Source: Salipiger bermudensis HTCC2601 (GTDB lineage: Bacteria > Pseudomonadota > Alphaproteobacteria > Rhodobacterales > Rhodobacteraceae). From it: a DNA stretch of 64,000 bases. Positions 54,533-62,667 of this stretch are shown piece by piece. Location of the stretch: assembly GCF_000153725.1 (NCBI RefSeq), contig NZ_DS022276.1:1397386-1461385 (forward strand), given 5' to 3'. The translations under genes and the position numbers were made by a program. A model generated the notes under the pieces. It was not told the DNA's origin. It did not search any database and saw only the letters and a list, made by a program, of their open reading frames with translations. Every line of letters starts with the position of its first letter. The stretch's first letter is position 1.

Positions 54533-55444
54533 ATGGCAGAGAAAAAGGAAGCACGCCGGGGTCTGGGGCGCGGGTTGTCCGCGCTGATGTCGGATGTCGA
54601 TATTGCACCTGCCCGCGAGCAGGAAAGCATGACGCCGAAGACCCCGGACCGCATGGTCCCAATCGAGAGCCTTGTCCCGAACAAGGATCAGCCCCGCCGC
54701 ACCTTTACGCCCGAGCAGCTGCAGGAGCTGTCGGAGTCGATCAAGACGAAGGGTATCATCCAGCCGATCATCGTGCGCCCGGCGCCGGGGGCAGCGGAAG
54801 GTCAGTTCGAGATCGTTGCCGGTGAACGCCGTTGGCGCGCCGCGCAGATGGCGAAGCAGCACGAAGTCCCGGTCCTCGTGCGCGAGCTCGATGACCAGGA
54901 AACGCTCGAAATTGCCATCATCGAAAACATTCAGCGCGCGGACCTGAACGCGATCGAAGAGGCGGCGGGCTACAAGGCGCTGATGTTCCGGTTTGGCCAT
55001 ACGCAAGAGAAGATCGCCGAGGCGCTCGGCAAGAGCCGCAGCCACATTGCGAACCTTCTGCGCCTTCTGAACCTGCCCGACAGCGTTCAGGATTACGTGC
55101 GCAATGGCGATCTAAGCGCCGGTCACGCGCGGACACTGGTGACCGCGGAAAATCCCGATGCCATTGCGCGCGAGATTATGGCGAAGAAGCTGTCCGTGCG
55201 GCAGGCGGAGGCTCTGGTTCGTGGTGCATCCGAGCCGAAACGGCCGAAGGTATCCTCGTCGGCGCCCCAGGCGGTCGAGAAAGATGCCGACACGCGAGCG
55301 CTCGAGGGCGATCTTTCGGCGGCGCTTGGCATGAAGGTCTCGGTGGCTCACAAGCCGGGCACCGAGGGTGGCAAGCTCATGATCTCCTATGAGAGCCTCG
55401 AAGAGCTTGATACGCTCTGCATGGTCCTCAGCGCATCGCGCTGA
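54533..55444 (+). CDS. parB: Chromosome partitioning CTPase ParB
   Basis: ParB loads at parS and spreads as a CTP-dependent clamp. The 303-residue product has the N-terminal GLGRGLSALM (ParA contact). The CTP-binding motifs are GERRWR (97-102) and ENIQRADL (131-138). A helix-turn-helix lies near 156-180, and a C-terminal dimer domain follows. ATG 54533 is preceded by an AAGA-rich weak site. A terminator follows at 55465-55497. Confidence 0.97.
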   Translation: MAEKKEARRGLGRGLSALMSDVDIAPAREQESMTPKTPDRMVPIESLVPNKDQPRRTFTPEQLQELSESIKTKGIIQPIIVRPAPGAAEGQFEIVAGERRWRAAQMAKQHEVPVLVRELDDQETLEIAIIENIQRADLNAIEEAAGYKALMFRFGHTQEKIAEALGKSRSHIANLLRLLNLPDSVQDYVRNGDLSAGHARTLVTAENPDAIAREIMAKKLSVRQAEALVRGASEPKRPKVSSSAPQAVEKDADTRALEGDLSAALGMKVSVAHKPGTEGGKLMISYESLEELDTLCMVLSASR

Positions 55445-55464
55445 GAGGCGGCAAGCGATAAGAG

Positions 55465-55497
55465 AAAAGCCCCGGGCCGAATGGCGCCGGGGCTTTT
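55465..55497. terminator. parB terminator
   Basis: An 11-bp perfect stem (55465-55475 with 55487-55497) is flanked by A- and T-runs. It lies between convergent parB and hemW and can serve both. Confidence 0.9.
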
Positions 55498-55523
55498 TCA
55501 TGTCTGATATGGGCGATGTGAGA

Positions 55524-56675
55524 TCAGAGAAGCTCAGCGGTGAGCGTGTTGAGAAGCATCCGGCCCTGTTGCGTTGCGCCGAAGCGCGCCTCATTGCGCC
55601 AGATCAGGCCAAGTTCAACAAGCGGGTCGAGAGACAGTGCGGCGGTGCGCTTGGGGTCAATCATCCGAGCACGCTCGAGATCTAGACCCTCGCTAAGTCG
55701 CAACCCCATCATGAGGTATTCTGCCCAGACATCTTGCAGCATTAGGGACTCCACCTCCTGATCGGCAGATCCAGCTTCGGCGGCCTTGATCCAATCGCCA
55801 GGTGCACGGCGCGCCACGGTGGCGGAGCGCTGGCCGTTGACCGTCACCCGACCATGCGCGCCGGGGCCGATGCCGACGTAGTCACCGCCGCGCCAGTAGA
55901 CCAGATTGTGACGGGATTCATCGCCTTCACCGGAGTGGTTCGAAACCTCGTAAGCCGGCTTTCCGGCCGCTTCGCAGATCTCCTGCGTGGCGAGGTAGAG
56001 GTCGGCGCCAAGATCCTCGCTCGGAAGATCGCGTAGCTTTCCGGCCTGCGCACGATCCCAGAATGCGGTGCCTTCCTCGATTGTCAGCTGGTAGAGCGAG
56101 AGGTGATCGGCAGCGAGGTCGAGTGCCTCGCGCAGTTCGACCTCCCAGTCGGACAGGCTCTGACCCTGCCGGCCGTAAATCAGGTCGAAATTGACCCTGT
56201 TGAAGGTCGATTTGGCGATCTCGAGGGCGCGCACCGCGTCGTCCACGTCGTGCAACCGACCGAGGCGGCGCAGATCGTCAGGCCGCAGCGCCTGGACCCC
56301 GAGCGAGACCCGGTTGACGCCTGCCATGGCGAAGCCTTCGAACTTGTTGATCTCGACCGAGCGGGGATTTGCCTCGAGGGTGATCTCGATGTCATTGGCC
56401 CAGGCCCAGTGATCGCGCGAGGCATCAAGCACAGCGCGCACGGTCTCGGGGGCCATCAGCGAGGGGGTGCCGCCGCCGAAATAGATCGAGCGCAGAACCC
56501 GCCCCTCGGTCTGGCGACCGTAGCGGGCGAGTTCGCTGACCAGTGCCGCGGCCCAGCGGGTCTGATCCACGTGCGACACGACATGGCTGTTGAAGTCGCA
56601 ATAGGGGCACTTGGCCTCGCAGAACGGCCAGTGCACGTAGAGGCCGAAGCCTCCGTCTCTCCAGGTCTCAGCCAA
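55524..56675 (-). CDS. hemW: HemW, radical SAM heme chaperone
   Basis: HemW is a heme-transfer radical SAM protein related to HemN. The 383-residue product has CX3CX2C in HWPFCEAKCPYCDFNSH (Cys19, 23, 26), GGGTPSL and a C-terminal HemN_C-like domain. The N-terminal extra Cys of true coproporphyrinogen oxidase HemN is absent. It starts at TTG and overlaps rdgB by 8 nt, forming an rph-rdgB-hemW operon. Confidence 0.92.
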   Translation of the reverse strand: MAETWRDGGFGLYVHWPFCEAKCPYCDFNSHVVSHVDQTRWAAALVSELARYGRQTEGRVLRSIYFGGGTPSLMAPETVRAVLDASRDHWAWANDIEITLEANPRSVEINKFEGFAMAGVNRVSLGVQALRPDDLRRLGRLHDVDDAVRALEIAKSTFNRVNFDLIYGRQGQSLSDWEVELREALDLAADHLSLYQLTIEEGTAFWDRAQAGKLRDLPSEDLGADLYLATQEICEAAGKPAYEVSNHSGEGDESRHNLVYWRGGDYVGIGPGAHGRVTVNGQRSATVARRAPGDWIKAAEAGSADQEVESLMLQDVWAEYLMMGLRLSEGLDLERARMIDPKRTAALSLDPLVELGLIWRNEARFGATQQGRMLLNTLTAELL

Positions 56676-57279
56676 AACAGCCCGTCACGAACTTGGCGAA
56701 GGCATCGGCGCGGTGGCTGATCTTGTTCTTCTCCCAGCGATCCATCTCGCCGAAGGTGATGTCGTAGCCCTGCGGTTCGAAAACCGGGTCGTAACCGTGG
56801 CCTTGATCGCCGCGCATCGGCCAGACCACGCGGCCCTCCATCACGCCGGGGAACACTTCGTCATGGCCGTCGGGCCAGGCCAGCACCAGCGTGCAGCAGA
56901 AGCGCGCGGTCCACGGTTCGGGCTTGCCGGAGGCGGTGAGTTCGTCATGCGCGCGGGTCATGGCCATCACGAAGTCGCGGCCATTGCCGGTCTCGGCCCA
57001 GTCGGCGGTGTAGACGCCGGGCGCGCCGTCGAGCGCGTCGATGGCGATGCCGCTGTCATCCGACAGCGCGGGCAGGCCGGTGGCCTGTGCCGCGGCGTGG
57101 GCCTTGATGCGGGCGTTCTCGACGAAGGTGGTGCCGGTCTCTTCCGGCTCCGGCAGGTCCATCTCGGCCGCGCCGACCACCTCGACACCGTAGGGCTTGA
57201 GGAGATCGGCGATCTCCTCAAGCTTGCCGCGGTTGTGGGTCGCGACAAGGAGCTTCTTGCCCTCGAACTTGCGGGTCAT
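56668..57279 (-). CDS. rdgB: dITP/XTP pyrophosphatase RdgB
   Basis: RdgB removes deaminated purine nucleotides. The 203-residue protein has [12 protein letters not shown] (Ham1 start), [27 protein letters not shown] and [18 protein letters not shown]. It overlaps rph by 4 nt. Confidence 0.95.
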   Translation of the reverse strand: MTRKFEGKKLLVATHNRGKLEEIADLLKPYGVEVVGAAEMDLPEPEETGTTFVENARIKAHAAAQATGLPALSDDSGIAIDALDGAPGVYTADWAETGNGRDFVMAMTRAHDELTASGKPEPWTARFCCTLVLAWPDGHDEVFPGVMEGRVVWPMRGDQGHGYDPVFEPQGYDITFGEMDRWEKNKISHRADAFAKFVTGCFG

Positions 57280-57989
57280 GCCGTGGCGGCCTTCTGTGCC
57301 TCGACGAGCTGCGCCACGCCGGATTCCGCGAGGTCGAGCAGGGTGCCCATCTGGTCGCGTGAAAAGGTCGCGCCCTCGGCCGACATCTGCACCTCGATGA
57401 GCTGGCCGTCGCCGCGCAGGATGAAGTTGCCGTCGACCCCGGCTTCGCTGTCCTCGGGGTAGTCGAGATCGAGCACCGGCTGGCCGGCGTAGATGCCGCA
57501 GCTCACCGCCGCCACCGGCGAGATCAGCGGGTCGGTGATCACGTCACCGGCCTTCATCAACTTGTTGACCGCGAGGCGCAGCGCCACCCAGCCGCCGGTG
57601 ATCGCGGCGCAGCGGGTGCCGCCATCGGCTTGGATCACGTCGCAGTCGACGCTGATCTGGCGCTCGCCAAGGGCCACGCGGTCGACGCCGGCGCGCAGGC
57701 TGCGGCCGATCAGGCGCTGGATCTCGACGGTGCGTCCGCCTTGCTTTCCGGTGGTGGCTTCGCGGCGCATCCGCGATCCGGTGGAGCGCGGCAGCATGCC
57801 GTATTCGGCGGTCACCCAGCCGAGGCCAGAACCTTTGATGAATGGAGGCACGCGGGGCTCAAGCGAGGCGGTGCAGATCACATGCGTGTCGCCCATCTTG
57901 ATCAGGCAGGATCCTTCGGCATGTTTCGTGACGCCCGTCTCGATTGAAACGGGGCGCATTTCGCTTAAATCTCGTCCTGACGGTCTCAT
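57276..57989 (-). CDS. rph: Ribonuclease PH
   Basis: RNase PH trims tRNA 3' ends by phosphorolysis. The 237-residue protein has [38 protein letters not shown] and [13 protein letters not shown], then [12 protein letters not shown]. Length is normal. It is divergent from hrcA across an 86-bp spacer. Confidence 0.96.
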   Translation of the reverse strand: MRPSGRDLSEMRPVSIETGVTKHAEGSCLIKMGDTHVICTASLEPRVPPFIKGSGLGWVTAEYGMLPRSTGSRMRREATTGKQGGRTVEIQRLIGRSLRAGVDRVALGERQISVDCDVIQADGGTRCAAITGGWVALRLAVNKLMKAGDVITDPLISPVAAVSCGIYAGQPVLDLDYPEDSEAGVDGNFILRGDGQLIEVQMSAEGATFSRDQMGTLLDLAESGVAQLVEAQKAATA

Positions 57990-58075
57990 GGAAGTCCCTT
58001 TCTCGGTTGCGCCCGGGATACTGGTGCCCCGCTATCCCCGCAACCCCGATTGACGGCACGGAGGGGGGGCTTTTA

Positions 58076-59167
58076 ATGGCCCAAGGACGCGGAGAGGCAC
58101 GGATGAAAGAGGGCAACAAGCTATTCGATGAAATGAACGATCGCTCGCGCGAGGTGTTCCGCAAGGTCGTCGAGAGCTATCTTGAATTCGGCGAGCCGGT
58201 GGGCTCGCGCACGCTGACGCGGTCGCTGAGCGAGAAGGTCTCGGCGGCGACGATCCGCAACGTTATGCAGGACCTTGAATATCTCGGGCTGCTCGACAGC
58301 CCGCATGTGAGCGCCGGGCGGATCCCGACGCAGCTGGGCCTGCGGATGTTCGTCGACGGGCTACTCGAGGTGCGCGACCTTGATCTGTCGGACCGCGAGA
58401 AGCTCGACGCCACGCTGGGCCCGGGCGGCGACGACATGGGCGGCATCCTCGACCGCGTCGGCTCGGCGCTGTCGGGCGTCACCCATGGCGCCTCGCTGGT
58501 GCTGACGCCCAAGCACGAGGCGCCGATCAAGCATATCGAGTTCGTCAGCCTCGGCCATGACCGGGCGCTGGTGGTGCTGGTCTTTGCCGACGGCCATGTC
58601 GAGAACCGGCTGTTCCGTCCGCCGCCGGGCCAGACGCCAAGCTCGATGCGGGAGGCGGCGAATTTCCTCAACGCGCTGATCGAGGGCAAGACGCTCTCGG
58701 AGCTGCGCGGGGTGATGGCCGAGCAGATCAAGCACCGCCGGCAGGAGATAGACACGCTGGCCGCCGACCTGATCGAGGCGGGCATCGCCACGTGGGAGAG
58801 CGATGCGGACAATTCGGCGCGGCTTATCGTGCGCGGCCGGGCGAATCTGCTTGGCACCGAGGCCGAGACCGAGGAGCTCGACCGCATCCGCAGCCTGTTC
58901 GACGATCTCGAGCGCAAGCGGGACATCGCTGAATTTCTGGAACTGGCCGAAACAGGCGACGGGGTGCGCATTTTTATCGGCTCCGAGAACAAACTTTTCT
59001 CACTTTCGGGTTCCTCTCTGGTGGTGTCTCCCTATATGAACGCGGATCGTAAGATCATCGGCGCGGTGGGCGTGATCGGCCCGACGCGCCTCAACTACGG
59101 CCGGATCGTCCCGATCGTGGATTACACGGCACAGCTGGTCGGCAAGCTGATTGCCGAGCGGAGCTAG
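58076..59167 (+). CDS. hrcA: Heat-shock repressor HrcA
   Basis: HrcA represses chaperone operons through CIRCE elements. The 363-residue protein has an N-terminal winged helix (VGSRTLTRSLSEKVSAATIRNVMQDLEYLGLL), the GAF-like domain and a C-terminal VGVIGPTRLNYGRIVPIVDYTAQL. ATG 58076 has GAGGGGGG upstream. I saw no CIRCE element in the rph-hrcA spacer, so targets (probably groESL) lie elsewhere. grpE follows after 9 bp. Confidence 0.95.
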   Translation: MAQGRGEARMKEGNKLFDEMNDRSREVFRKVVESYLEFGEPVGSRTLTRSLSEKVSAATIRNVMQDLEYLGLLDSPHVSAGRIPTQLGLRMFVDGLLEVRDLDLSDREKLDATLGPGGDDMGGILDRVGSALSGVTHGASLVLTPKHEAPIKHIEFVSLGHDRALVVLVFADGHVENRLFRPPPGQTPSSMREAANFLNALIEGKTLSELRGVMAEQIKHRRQEIDTLAADLIEAGIATWESDADNSARLIVRGRANLLGTEAETEELDRIRSLFDDLERKRDIAEFLELAETGDGVRIFIGSENKLFSLSGSSLVVSPYMNADRKIIGAVGVIGPTRLNYGRIVPIVDYTAQLVGKLIAERS

Positions 59168-59176
59168 AGGTGAAGA

Positions 59177-59734
59177 ATGGCAGACCCGAAGAACGACGAG
59201 TTTCTCGATGACATCGAAGCCGCCGAGGCCGAGGCCTACGCGGACGAGGCCGAGGAGATCGACACCGAGGCAGCGGAGATCGATGCGCTGCGCGCCGAGC
59301 GCGACGAGTTCAAGGACCGGTTCATGCGGGCGCTGGCGGATGCCGAGAACGCGCGCAAGCGCGCCGACAAGGACCGCCGCGAAGCGCAGCAATATGGCGG
59401 CTCGCGTCTCGCCCGCGATCTGCTGCCGGTCTATGACAACCTGCACCGCGCCCTTGGCGTCGCCCGCGAGGAAAACGCCGCCGATGCGCTGATCGAGGGC
59501 ATCGAGCTGACGCTGCGCGAGCTGACCAACACCTTCTCGAAGCACGGCATGACGACGATCTCGCCGCAGGTGGGGGACAAGTTCGACCCGCAGCAGCACG
59601 AGGCGATGTTCGAGGCTCCGGTGCCGGGCACCAAGGCGGGCGAGATCATCCAGGTGTCCGCCGAGGGCTTCTATCTCTACGACCGGCTGCTGCGCCCCGC
59701 ACAGGTCGGCGTGAGCTCGATGCCGGCGAGCTGA
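59177..59734 (+). CDS. grpE: Nucleotide exchange factor GrpE
   Basis: GrpE releases ADP from DnaK. The 185-residue protein has a disordered acidic N-terminus, a long coiled coil (about 38-90) with DRFMRALADAENARKRADKDR, and the beta domain ending GFYLYDRLLRPAQVGVS. It is not followed by dnaK, as often in this group. Confidence 0.95.
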   Translation: MADPKNDEFLDDIEAAEAEAYADEAEEIDTEAAEIDALRAERDEFKDRFMRALADAENARKRADKDRREAQQYGGSRLARDLLPVYDNLHRALGVAREENAADALIEGIELTLRELTNTFSKHGMTTISPQVGDKFDPQQHEAMFEAPVPGTKAGEIIQVSAEGFYLYDRLLRPAQVGVSSMPAS

Positions 59735-59756
59735 TCTCTTCGTTCCCGGCGCGGGA

Positions 59757-59821
59757 GGGGGGCGCTGCCCCCCATCCGCCTGCGGCGGACTCCCCCCGGG
59801 ATATTTTCGGCCAGAAGAAAG
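59757..59821. repeat. Putative Rhodobacteraceae intergenic repeat element
   Basis: Two perfect hairpins stand in tandem: GGGGGGC-GCT-GCCCCCC (59757-59773) and TCCGCC-TGC-GGCGGA (59775-59789). They are followed by a C-run and the tail GATATTTTCGGCCAGAAGAA. I recall very similar hairpin-plus-GGCCAGAAGAAA elements between genes in many Rhodobacteraceae. Only one copy is in this window, so repeat status rests on memory. It lies after grpE. Confidence 0.6.
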
Positions 59822-59850
59822 CCGGGGGTCTTTGAGAGATGTTGTGCGTG

Positions 59851-59877
59851 AAGCGGTCCCGTCGGGGCCGCTTTTTT
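59851..59877 (+). terminator. Terminator after grpE
   Basis: A stem of ten pairs with one wobble (59851-59860 with 59864-59873) closes a GTC loop and runs into a T-run reaching the mutS stop. It serves hrcA-grpE. Confidence 0.88.
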
Positions 59878-62519
59878 CATGTCTCGAGGCTGGCCTTGAG
59901 GTCGTAGAGCGCCTGCAGGGCCTCGCGCGGGGACAGGTCGTCGGGGCTGAGGGCGCCGAGTTTTTCTTCCAGCGGCGAGGGACCGACGGGGCGCGCGGGC
60001 TGCGGGGCGGCCTCGGCGGCGGCGGAGAACAGCGGCAGGTCGTCGATCAGCGCCTTGGGGGCGGCGCGCTCGCGTTCGCCCTGTTCCAGCGCGTCGAGGA
60101 TGGTCCGGGCGCGGTCGGTGACGGCGCGGGGCAAGCCCGCGAGCTGCGCCACCTGCACGCCGTAGGAGCGGTCGGCGGCGCCCTCGCGCACCTCGTGCAG
60201 GAAGATCACCTCGCCGTCCCATTCCTTGACCGCGACGGTGGCGTTACGCACCCCCTCGAGCTTGCCGGCGAGCACAGTGAGTTCGTGGTAGTGGGTGGCG
60301 AAGAGTCCGCGCACCCGGTTCACCCCGTGCAGGTGTTCGAGCGTGGCCCAGGCGATGGAGAGGCCGTCATAGGTGGCGGTGCCACGGCCGATCTCGTCGA
60401 GGATGACCAGCGCGCGGTCGTCGGCCTGATTGAGGATGGCGGCGGTCTCGACCATCTCGACCATGAAGGTGGAGCGGCCGCGGGCAAGATCGTCCGAGGC
60501 GCCGACGCGGCTGAAGATCTGGCTGACAAGTCCGAGATTGGCCGAGCGGGCCGGCACGTAGGACCCGATCTGCGCCAGTAGCGCGATCAGCGCGTTCTGC
60601 CGCAGGTAGGTCGACTTACCGGCCATGTTGGGGCCGGTGAGCAGGGTGACCGAGGCGGCGTCGCCCTGTGCCGAGAGACCGCAATCATTGGCGATGAAGG
60701 GGCTGCCGCCCTGTGCTTGAAGCGCGCGTTCGACCACCGGGTGGCGGCCGCCCTCGATGGCGAAGGCGCGGCTCTCGTCGACCTGCGGGCGGCACCAGTC
60801 CTGGGCCCGGGCGAGATCGGCCAGGCCGAGGGCGAGGTCGAATTCAGACAGGGCGAGCCCGGTTTCCGACAGCGCGGGCGCCTCTGCGAGAATGGCGTCC
60901 CTGAGGCTGGAATAGAGCCGCTTCTCGATGTCCAGAGCCTCGTTGCCGGCATTGAGAATGCGGGTCTCGAGCTCGGTCAGTTCGACGGTGGTGAAGCGCA
61001 CCTGGTTGGCGGTGGTCTGGCGGTGGATGAAGGTCTCGTTCAGCGGCGGCGACATCATCTTTTCCGCGTGGGTGGCGGTGGTCTCGATGAAGTAGCCGAG
61101 CACGTTGTTGTGCTTGATCTTGAGCGCGTTGACCCCGGCTTGCTGGGCGTATTGCGCCTGCATGGCGGCGATCACGCCGCGGCCCTCGTCGCGCAGCTTG
61201 CGGGCCTCATCGAGCGCTTCGTCAAAGCCGGGTGCGATGAAGCCGCCGTCGCGGGCGAGCAGCGGCGGTTCGGCCACCAGCGCGGCGTCAAGCAGGGAGA
61301 GTAGATCTTCGTGGCCGCGCAGCGCATCGCGGGAGGTGGCGAGAAGCGCAGGCAGGGGGGCCTCGTCGAGCGCTTGCGCGATCTCCTCGGCCTGGGCCAG
61401 CGCGTTGCGCACCGCAGCGAGGTCGCGCGGGCCGCCGCGGTCAAGGCCGAGACGCGACAGGGCGCGGTCGAGATCGGGCACCTTGCGCAGCAGATCGCGC
61501 AGAGCACTGGCGAAGGGCGTCTCGATGCCCCAGTCGAGCGCATCGAGGCGGGCGGAAATCACCGAGAGCTCGCGCGAGGGGGAAGAGACGCGGCGCTCGA
61601 GCAGGCGCGCGCCGCCCGGCGTCACGGTGCGGTCGATCACAGAGAGCAGCGAGCCCTGCCGACCGCCATTCATCGACTGGGTCAGTTCGAGATTGCGGCG
61701 GGTGGCGGCGTCGATCTGCAGCAGGCGCGAGCCGGCGTCGCGCTGCGGCGCGCGCAGCAGCGGCAGGCGGCCTTTCTGGGTGATGTCGAGATAATCGACC
61801 AGCGCGCCCATCGCCGCCAGCTCGGCGCGCTCGAAGCTGCCGAAACCGGACAGGGTCTGCACGCCGAAGAGGGTGCAGAGGCGGGCTTCGGCGCCGGCGC
61901 TGTCGAAGGAGGCGCGGCCCAGCACGGTGGGGTAAATGCCGAGATCACCGAGCACCGCGCGCAGTTCTTCCTCGGCGGCCTCGGAGACCAGCAGCTCGGA
62001 GGGCGCAAGCCGCGCCAGCTCGGCCCCGATGCGGGCCTGGCCAAGCGGCATCACGTGGAACGCGCCGGTCGAGATATCGGCCCAGGCCAGCGCCCATGCG
62101 TCTCGAACCTTGCCCAAAGCGGCCAGAAAATTGTGCCGCCGCGCCTCGAGCAGCGACTCCTCGGTGAGCGTGCCGGGGGTGACGAGCCGCACCACCTCGC
62201 GTTTCACCACCGATTTCGAGCCGCGCTTCTTGGCCTCAGCGGGGCTTTCCATCTGCTCGCAGACCGCGACGCGGAAGCCCTTGCGGATCAGCGTCAGGAG
62301 ATAGCCCTCGGCCGCATGGACCGGGACGCCGCACATCGGGATGTCGTCGCCCGCGTGCTTGCCACGCTTGGTCAGCGCGATGTCGAGCGCCTCGGCGGCG
62401 GCGGCGGCATCGTCGAAGAACAGCTCGTAGAAATCGCCCATGCGATAGAACAGCAGCGCGTCCGGGTGCCCTGCCTTGATCTCGAGATATTGCGCCATCA
62501 TTGGCGTGACTGCCGTCAT
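59877..62519 (-). CDS. mutS: DNA mismatch repair protein MutS
   Basis: MutS recognises mismatches and starts repair. The 880-residue protein has the mismatch-wedge motif in FYRMGDFYELFFDD (about 24-37). It has connector, core and clamp domains, then the ATPase domain with TGPNMAGKST (near 625) and ILDEIGRGTATYDG. A GGGGGA Shine-Dalgarno precedes ATG 62519. The C-terminal tail includes a likely tetramer or beta-clamp region. Divergent from the malic enzyme gene. Confidence 0.97.
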   Translation of the reverse strand: MTAVTPMMAQYLEIKAGHPDALLFYRMGDFYELFFDDAAAAAEALDIALTKRGKHAGDDIPMCGVPVHAAEGYLLTLIRKGFRVAVCEQMESPAEAKKRGSKSVVKREVVRLVTPGTLTEESLLEARRHNFLAALGKVRDAWALAWADISTGAFHVMPLGQARIGAELARLAPSELLVSEAAEEELRAVLGDLGIYPTVLGRASFDSAGAEARLCTLFGVQTLSGFGSFERAELAAMGALVDYLDITQKGRLPLLRAPQRDAGSRLLQIDAATRRNLELTQSMNGGRQGSLLSVIDRTVTPGGARLLERRVSSPSRELSVISARLDALDWGIETPFASALRDLLRKVPDLDRALSRLGLDRGGPRDLAAVRNALAQAEEIAQALDEAPLPALLATSRDALRGHEDLLSLLDAALVAEPPLLARDGGFIAPGFDEALDEARKLRDEGRGVIAAMQAQYAQQAGVNALKIKHNNVLGYFIETTATHAEKMMSPPLNETFIHRQTTANQVRFTTVELTELETRILNAGNEALDIEKRLYSSLRDAILAEAPALSETGLALSEFDLALGLADLARAQDWCRPQVDESRAFAIEGGRHPVVERALQAQGGSPFIANDCGLSAQGDAASVTLLTGPNMAGKSTYLRQNALIALLAQIGSYVPARSANLGLVSQIFSRVGASDDLARGRSTFMVEMVETAAILNQADDRALVILDEIGRGTATYDGLSIAWATLEHLHGVNRVRGLFATHYHELTVLAGKLEGVRNATVAVKEWDGEVIFLHEVREGAADRSYGVQVAQLAGLPRAVTDRARTILDALEQGERERAAPKALIDDLPLFSAAAEAAPQPARPVGPSPLEEKLGALSPDDLSPREALQALYDLKASLET

Positions 62520-62667
62520 GTCGTCCCCCGGGTGACTGCCTGTGTCTGCCTGCTCCGGCGAGACATATCAAAGCGCGCGACCCCGACGAAAGCCGAAATC
62601 CGCGCTGTTGAGCCGTGCTTGACCCTGCGCTAAGACAAAGCTCGCCCCTGCGCTGGAGAGAGACGAC

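Noticed and set aside
57990-58075. CIRCE element upstream of hrcA
   Set aside because: No TTAGCACTC-N9-GAGTGCTAA-like inverted repeat is visible in the spacer.
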